Of a stretch of DNA of 64,000 nucleotides, positions 58,493 to 64,000 are shown one piece after another; position 1 is the first letter of the stretch, and every line of letters begins with the position of its first letter. Under the pieces are notes generated by a model that saw only the letters and a list, made by a program, of their open reading frames with translations, searched no databases and was not told the origin of the DNA. The DNA lies in assembly GCA_900074725.1 (NCBI GenBank), contig LT598461.1:1178001-1242000 (forward strand), written 5' to 3'. The DNA comes from Lachancea dasiensis (taxonomy: Eukaryota; Ascomycota; Saccharomycetes; Saccharomycetales; Saccharomycetaceae). The translations under genes and the position numbers were made by a program.

Positions 58493-59587
58493 TTATAAAG
58501 GCAGGATAGCTGGAACCGGTCCAAGCGGGGTAATGCCCAAAGGATTAACTCTTGGGTGGCTTCGAGTATAATGTAACTTGATATGATCGAAGTTCGTCGT
58601 GTCGCGGAAAGCGGGTATGTTCCAATACAGATTACGAAGCCATAAGTCGACCATAGGAAATCCGTCTCTAATAGTTGACAAGTTGCACTTAAAGTGTTGA
58701 ACGTAAACTGGGTCGAAACGAACAATTGTAGGGTACAGACGCACGTCGGCCTCTGTCAATTGCTCGTTGATCAGGAATAATTTCGAAACTGCTCCCTCTG
58801 CACCATATTTGCTGACTGCTGTGTCATAATTGATCCGAAGGATGTGCTCAACCTTTTGGAGATGTTCAAAGACACTCGAGACTTCTTTTTCATATACTTG
58901 TGGAGATTCCGCAAAACCTGCTTTGTAAACCCCGTTGTTGATGGTATTGTAAACCCAAGAATTGATCTCGTCAATCTGAGCTTCCAACTCTTTGGGCAAC
59001 AGATCCAGCTGGTTCTTTTCTGGGTCGGCAAACTCATCGAAGACACCGCTGTTCAAAATGCGTATGATCTCTGAGCTCTCATTATTGACAATGGTTTGAG
59101 TCTCCAAGTCCCACAAAACAGGAACCGTGAACCTGGCGTTGTAGTTGGGGTGGGCCTTGTAGTACAATTCTTTGAGCCTATTGTAGTGGTAATTGTGTTC
59201 GATTGTTCCATCAACGCCCAGCCTCTGCGAGTCATTGGTTACGCTTGACACGGAGCTGCTCGTGGGGGTACAGGCGATTCCAGAGGCAGGACTATAAACG
59301 TCGCCAAGTTCGTCGGCCGAGCTTGCACTGTAGGGGAGGAAACGCCAGCCCTTGGCATCCATATTCCAGTGAACCACAGAAACCCCAATAACTGATGTTA
59401 GGCCCTTCAATGCTCTTGTAATCAAGGTCCTGTGAGCCCAGGGACATGCTAGCGACACGTACAGCCAGTAGCGACCCTTGGCCGGCTTGAAAATGGCATG
59501 CGATGGAGAGATTGTTTCTCTAAACGACGACACTTGTCTTTTGAAAGACCCATCTTCCGCGTTAGCCCATTTCTTAGTATCAGACAT
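58493..59587 (-). CDS. ECM4: Xi-class glutathione transferase (Ecm4/Gto2-like)
   Basis: Glutathionyl-hydroquinone reductase type (Xi class; called omega-like in yeast), reducing glutathionylated quinols and acting as thiol transferase. The 364-residue protein has an N-terminal thioredoxin fold with catalytic Cys in SLACPWAHRTLI (about 53). TVPVLWDLETQTIVNNESS forms the glutathione pocket, and a C-terminal helical domain contains LTEADVRLYPTIVRFDPVY. S. cerevisiae Ecm4/Gto2 (YKR076W) is 370 residues. GTO1 and GTO3 are paralogs, so the exact ortholog is less sure than the family. A Yap1-type site lies upstream. Confidence 0.85.
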   Translation of the reverse strand: MSDTKKWANAEDGSFKRQVSSFRETISPSHAIFKPAKGRYWLYVSLACPWAHRTLITRALKGLTSVIGVSVVHWNMDAKGWRFLPYSASSADELGDVYSPASGIACTPTSSSVSSVTNDSQRLGVDGTIEHNYHYNRLKELYYKAHPNYNARFTVPVLWDLETQTIVNNESSEIIRILNSGVFDEFADPEKNQLDLLPKELEAQIDEINSWVYNTINNGVYKAGFAESPQVYEKEVSSVFEHLQKVEHILRINYDTAVSKYGAEGAVSKLFLINEQLTEADVRLYPTIVRFDPVYVQHFKCNLSTIRDGFPMVDLWLRNLYWNIPAFRDTTNFDHIKLHYTRSHPRVNPLGITPLGPVPAILPL

Positions 59588-60239
59588 ACTTGATTGATTA
59601 GATTTAGTTGTCTAAGGTCTGCTAGGTGTGAACGATGTAGGTGAGATGCAAGGCCCAAGCTAGCTTTTATACACGAGCAAGTTCACAGAAGGTCAGGCAC
59701 CCTTAGCAAGGACAGCTTCGTGCCCCATGATACTAGACGCTATATATCTCGTCTCTTACTAATGCGATCTTTCTATCATTTCAATTAACGACTTAGTCAG
59801 GTCTTACTATTATTTGTAAATTATAGAACGATCTATCTGTACTCTTCCTGTGGGCGTGATTATAGACATATTTCATGACATTACTGTACAGAGTGATAGT
59901 ACGAGTGTCATGAAATAACTGACATATCAGGATGACAATTCAACGAAATGTGATACAAGGACAAGGTCCTGGTGGAGTATTTCCACCTAGCTTTGACTTT
60001 TGTTTAATCGCAAACTATGGGGTCCATTAGTTGTATGAACTTGATGATTGGAAGAATTGGAGAAGGTGTTAACGTAAACGTCGGATCCCTACTATATGTT
60101 CAATATCTGTTTCCTTTGATAAGTTGAATGGATTAGCAGACCGCCTTCTAATGACGCTGGCTTTTCTTCGATAGTATGAAGTAGCTCAAGCGCAAGTGTC
60201 CCTTAAATTAGAATTATAGCCCCATTAACTGCTAACTAT
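59588..60239. other. ECM4 upstream region
   Basis: 650 bp between the ECM4-like gene and the pseudogene. Apart from the Yap1-type site no feature is recognised. Confidence 0.5.
59756..59762. promoter_or_regulatory. Yap1-type site upstream of ECM4
   Basis: TTACTAA matches the Yap1 response element, 169 bp before the ECM4-like ATG. ECM4/GTO2 is an oxidative-stress gene in S. cerevisiae. A 7-bp motif is weak evidence alone. Confidence 0.35.
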
Positions 60240-61690
60240 TCAGAACTGTCGACATAAAGACGATACAAGGCCCTTCCCATTGGCCCTGTCAGTTAAAATT
60301 CCTTTGGCGACACTCGCGCTAATATAGAGCAGGCACTAAGACTGATTGCAAACTTGAGGCATCCTAGCGTCTGGACAAAAAGTAAGTCGTTCAAATAGAA
60401 GCGCTCTTCTGCGTTTTTCTCTCTACCTCGAAAAGCCCTAAATTGCGGAGGAGACAACCCTGGCGCGGTCTTCGTTCTAGTCGATCAGCAGCTAAAGCCG
60501 TCATTTCCAATTGATTGTAATATTTTTTGCAAGCTTTACTTTCAAAAATATGTCCTGGTGGTAGGACACCAAATTTCAAAACTTTTTGGAGCTCTCTCCC
60601 ACAGCAAGAGACGAAACGAGGTAATTGGATTGTGTGCATCCTATACTACACCCATATTTGCAGTTCTCTCGTAGCTCCTCATTTGGCATCATTTTAGCAA
60701 TGTACACAGCAACCATAACGTTCACACCCCACTCCCGCAAAGAATTATTGAAGACTTTGCCGAATTTGAATAGAGTCGCGAGCCAAGAGGATTGCAAAAA
60801 TGAGTTGACAGTTCCAAAGGCTCCCACGTTACCTTTAAGCTTAGGTTTAATCTTCTCCACCTTCTTGATGTTAATTTGATGAAACAATTGTGAGATTGAT
60901 CGATCCCGTTGGTGAATTCTTCACAGCGCGTCCCTATGGGTGCAGACGAGCTATATCCAAGATTGGTGCGGATCAAATAGTTGAACACCAGACGTCCCAC
61001 CTGGCTGAAACTGAGGTCACAATCCAAGACTTGGTCTATAGACGGTGGGATATTTTTAACTATTTCTTGGTCTTGATGATAATTGAATGTAGTGTCTCCG
61101 CCGTCTAGCTTCAAGGCAGATGAGATAGCACCTAGATGGTCTCTCAGGTCCATGAAAGAATGAGCACCCCCGCTGCCATCTTTTAAAGCATGCTTTAAAA
61201 TGAAAACAAACTTGGTCCACCCCTGCGCTTCCCCGCCAAGCGCGAGTAACCTCCAGATCAGTCTGCTGGGATGAAATAACGGAATTTGCATGGGTGCCAA
61301 TGATTAGAATAATTTGTTGGTGTATTTGTGGTCATTGTTACGTAATAATTCACTGGCCGTGCTAACGATTTCAGCATACTCTTCCTGATCATTAATCAAA
61401 GGCATATTCTTTCTGCTGATAAAACTGGGTTAGGCTGGCATAAGTATTCTTCACTTCTGTAATAAGACTGTGGGTCTTCTCTCAGCTCCGGTTTGATTTT
61501 AAACAATAGTATTGGCGTCGTAAGCACACAGAACGCAGAGCCTGTGTCAAGAAACGCCTGAAGCATGGGTCGTCAAATGCAGCACAGACTCGGTATAAAC
61601 TCTAACGTTGTGCAACAAAAAAGAGTTTTCCGTCTTTCCAAGGCGCCGAGCGTGACCCCGCAAGATGGGAGTTCGCACATCAGTCAATTA
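60240..61690 (-). pseudogene. Alcohol O-acetyltransferase pseudogene (ATF1/ATF2-like)
   Basis: Remnant of an acetyl-CoA:alcohol acetyltransferase, the enzyme making acetate esters such as isoamyl acetate. Fragments in order match Atf1 along its length but lie in different frames: GHARRLG near the N-terminus, PQSYYRSEEY, LINDQEEYAEIV, then WTKFVFILKHALKDGSGGAH with the HxxxDG active-site motif. Further on are QEIVKNIPPSIDQVLDCD, NEELRENCKYGCSIG, LLRNLGLFE and a last piece near 60290-60390. At least four frame changes plus an in-frame stop (near 61307) separate them. The similarity recalls S. cerevisiae Atf1 throughout, so this is a decayed gene and not chance. Boundaries are approximate. Confidence 0.85.
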
Positions 61691-62253
61691 AGTAGGGCTG
61701 TGATCTCAAAAACGAGATTATCCAAGGTACCCTGACATGCGTATAACCGAAACTATATAATATAGAAACAAAACATCCTATGAGAGCCAAATCTGAGTTT
61801 AAGCACTTCAAGCATTGACTCAACTGGCCCGTATTGAAGCCGTGGACCCTATCAATTATAAAGTTGGTTCTTTCCTCAACAACATCCACTTCAAAAATTA
61901 GACTAAGAACAATCCAGGAATTGCGGTGTTTTGGCAACTTATCGTTAGATCAGCAAGTGGCCTACGAATTTTGATGCAGCTTCAACAATCGGGTAACGGA
62001 GTTACCAGGGGGGAACACAAGATCTACTGGCCGAAAACCGGGTTTTATGTTTTTCCCTGATAGGATAGGCACTAGGGTTCTTGGCGAGTACCAACTTCAA
62101 CAGAATCCTTAGACAATCTACGTTGAAAACGCATCCACCACGAGATACTGTGATCGGACTGGAAGAGCTGAACCACTGAGTGGTAGTAATTCAGTATTGC
62201 TTGAAGAGCGTCGCGCTGCAAAACAGTAATTACTGTCGAATAGGTACCTTATT
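61691..62253. other. Pseudogene-LTR intergenic region
   Basis: 560 bp. An open frame at 61680-61937 (-) is hydrophobic but unrecognised. A TTTTATGTTTT at 62043-62053 fits the S. cerevisiae origin core by sequence only. Confidence 0.4.
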
Positions 62254-62349
62254 GAGGCGAATCGGATTCATTAGTAGAAAGCTATTGAGGCGAATCTGAT
62301 TCATCAGTAGAAAGCTATTGAGGCGAATCTGATTCATCAGTAGAAAGCT
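62251..62349. repeat. Three tandem 33-bp repeats at LTR edge
   Basis: Three head-to-tail copies (62251-62283, 62284-62316, 62317-62349) of a unit containing TGAGGCGAATCTGATTCATC. The innermost two are identical and the outermost has two changes. The same unit is the terminal segment of the LTR at 62823, where it is present once. Confidence 0.92.
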
Positions 62350-62748
62350 TACTAAGTTTGTCTCGTAAGTCGGACATAGTCATTATAAGATGAGTAACTT
62401 GGATCTAAGGAATTCTATTCATCTCTCCGTGATTATTTTAAGCATTAGAGTTGGGTCAGTTACCTGAACCAAACTGCTGGTATTTATAGTCTCACTCGGT
62501 AGCCCTGGTCAACACATTTATTAATCACCCATTCTAGATCATCCTATTGCCCAAGGATTACGGCTTCAATGCCGTACACTACCGATAAATTATCAATGGC
62601 CAATCCCATTGGACAACAGTTGTTCTCTTCCGCTTGTCTTAGATGGTAAATCGCTCTGTATGGCCTCTGTTGTGTGCTATCATTCTGTACCACTGTGTCA
62701 CATACCTCCTGACACATCACCATCAGTTTCCTCACATTATTCCCAACA
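62254..62748 (-). mobile_element. Solo copia-type LTR (fossil)
   Basis: About 430 bp (62320-62748), or 495 bp with the extra 33-bp repeats. It is bounded by TG and CA and closely related to the LTR at 62823-63275, differing by eye at roughly one position in ten and by short gaps. It reads TGTTGGGAA from its 5' end on the minus strand, like Ty1-type LTRs. No internal region is attached and no clear target-site duplication is seen. It looks like a solo LTR of moderate age. Confidence 0.85.
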
Positions 62749-62822
62749 AGTTTTATCGGTTAGTGACTAGTCATACGTAGAGGGATCTAGGCGAGATTCT
62801 TGCTATCTTGCACATTTATTAT

Positions 62823-64000
62823 TGAGGCGAATCTGATTCATCAGTAGAAAGCTTACTAAATTTGTCTTGTAAGTCGGACATAGTCATTGTAAGATGAGTA
62901 ACTTGGATCTAGGGCATTCTATTTATCTCTCCGTGATTATTTTAGACATCAGACCTGGTTCAGTTACCTGAACAAAAGCCTGGTATTTATACAATTCTCA
63001 CTCGGTGACTCTGGTCAACATATTTATTAATCACCAATTCTAGATCATTCTATTACCCAAGGATTACGGCTTCAATGCCGTACACTACCGATAACTTATC
63101 AATGGACAATCCCATTGGACAATAGTTGTTCTCTTCGGTTTGTCTTAGCTTGTAGCTCTATTTGTATGGCCTCGGTTGTGTACTATCATTCTGTACCACT
63201 GTGTCACATATTTACTGACGCTGATTATGCGATTAGGCGCACATCACCATCAGTTTATTCACATCATTCCCAACATACCACCCATGGCGTCAATCCATAA
63301 TCATATCATCCAATTTTCAATATGTTTCTGGAAGATTTTAACGGCCAGTGGTTTGGTTAGTATATCCGCAGTATTTTCGTTGGTTCTGATATATTCCACT
63401 TGGAATTTCGAACCTTCATAGCATTCTCTTAGTCGATACGCTTTGCTACCGAAAAATCTATTTCTGAACTTGACAACATTTGTCCTTGTTATCAATGCAA
63501 TCAACGTTTGGCTATCTGTGAAAATCTTTACACTAGTTTCGAGATCCAGCCTATCAACCATTCGCTGTATGCTCCGGAGCAAAGGGACCGAATTAAAAAA
63601 TGCATGTAATTCTGCCTCAGTCGAAGATACACATTTGCTTGTGGATTTGGCTGATCTAGCGAACACATAATTTCCATTTACCTTGTAAAAGTAACCAAGT
63701 TGCGACAGAAATTCTTTTTGAGACCCGTGCGAAGCATCAGTTTATTGCTTCCATTCTAATAGTTTTCGCGCTACTTGACTTAGTCCAAGTCAGCTTTTTG
63801 TGTTTGTTTGTCCACAGATATTGTATGCACTGAGATGCTAGGTCAAAAACTTCCTCACAGGGAAACAGTGTGTGTCGTGCTAATATATTCACGTAGTATG
63901 ACATCTCAAACCTGCATTTCTGTGTGATATAGGATAATAATCCTACAATCTTTTGTAAATGTTTTACTTTCCTGTCAAATTCTTCCTTTGACAGTAGTAA
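62823..64000 (-). mobile_element. Ty1/copia retrotransposon, 3' end (fossil, truncated by window)
   Basis: Minus-strand element whose 3' LTR is 62823-63275 (453 bp, TG...CA). Next to it is a short purine-rich tract, then the end of pol (63301 to the window edge). The last part is the copia RNase H domain, with SSTEAELHAF, KFRNRFFGSKAYRLRE and ADILTKPLA, very close to Ty1/Ty2. Reverse transcriptase sequence continues towards the window edge. The visible part seems to carry one or two breaks; the rest cannot be judged here. It is probably fairly recent, because RNase H is well preserved. Confidence 0.9.

Noticed and set aside
60391-61300. Three minus-strand open frames (60391-60639, 60576-60887, 60722-61300) as separate genes
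   Set aside because: They overlap and each carries a consecutive piece of one Atf-like protein, so they are reported as one pseudogene.
62043-62053. TTTTATGTTTT, an 11/11 match to the S. cerevisiae origin core
   Set aside because: About one such match is expected by chance in a window this size, and the origin motif differs among genera.
1-64000. tRNA, rRNA, snoRNA genes and CRISPR arrays
   Set aside because: I looked for paired tRNA A/B boxes, C/D snoRNA boxes (including the RPL31 intron) and regularly spaced repeats by eye and saw none. A covariance-model search would be more sensitive.

Overview
This window is nuclear DNA of a budding yeast of the family Saccharomycetaceae that diverged before the whole-genome duplication (WGD). 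Genes are close together and mostly intronless, CTG reads as leucine, and the three introns I find have yeast signals (GTATGT or GTAAGT, TACTAAC-like branch points). The best clue is gene order. From 0 to 43 kb the genes alternate between those that S. cerevisiae keeps on chromosome IV (YDL075W to YDL065C: RPL31A, BRE1, AHK1, YET3, BDF2, CBS1, COX9, IDP1, PEX19) and those it keeps on chromosome XII (YLR406C to YLR390W-A: RPL31B, DUS4, SEI1, SFP1, DUS3, BDF1, SKI2, AFG2, VPS33, COX8, ATP10, ART10, CCW14). Orientations are consistent throughout. This is the single ancestral locus whose duplicates later lost genes reciprocally. GC content looks moderate, so a Lachancea-like genus is my guess; the species is not proven.

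Layout. 0.7-5.7 kb: RPL31 (spliced), DUS4, BRE1. 5.7-7.9 kb: a long non-coding gap. 7.9-19.6 kb: AHK1, SEI1, SFP1, DUS3, YET3, with a 2.2 kb gap between SFP1 and DUS3 that holds a perfect 33-bp palindrome. 20.8-32.9 kb: BDF1, SKI2, CBS1, AFG2, VPS33. 33.1-37.8 kb: a mitochondrial run of COX9, COX8, IDP1, a small membrane protein and ATP10. 38.3-43.1 kb: ART10, the cell-wall gene CCW14 and PEX19. At about 43.2 kb the reference synteny jumps to the YKL190/YLR418-422 region: CDC73, CNB1 (spliced), DPH2, URA4, RPN13 (spliced), a CinA-like gene and DCK1. 58.5-64 kb is accessory: a Xi-class glutathione transferase (ECM4-like), a multiply broken alcohol acetyltransferase (ATF1/ATF2-like) pseudogene, a lone copia-type LTR with tandem 33-bp repeats at its edge, and the 3' end of a Ty1/copia element that runs off the window.

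Shared functions. Several neighbours work on translation and ribosomes: RPL31, SFP1, DUS3, DUS4, AFG2, DPH2 and SKI2. PAC-type promoter elements occur at DUS3, AFG2, VPS33 and DPH2/URA4. COX9 and COX8, both subunits of cytochrome c oxidase, share one divergent promoter with a CCAAT box.

The most interesting observation is RPN13. A 70-nt intron joins the usual Pru domain to a DEUBAD-like C-terminal domain that S. cerevisiae Rpn13 lacks. The 5' splice site overlaps a stop codon, so an unspliced message would encode an S. cerevisiae-like short protein.
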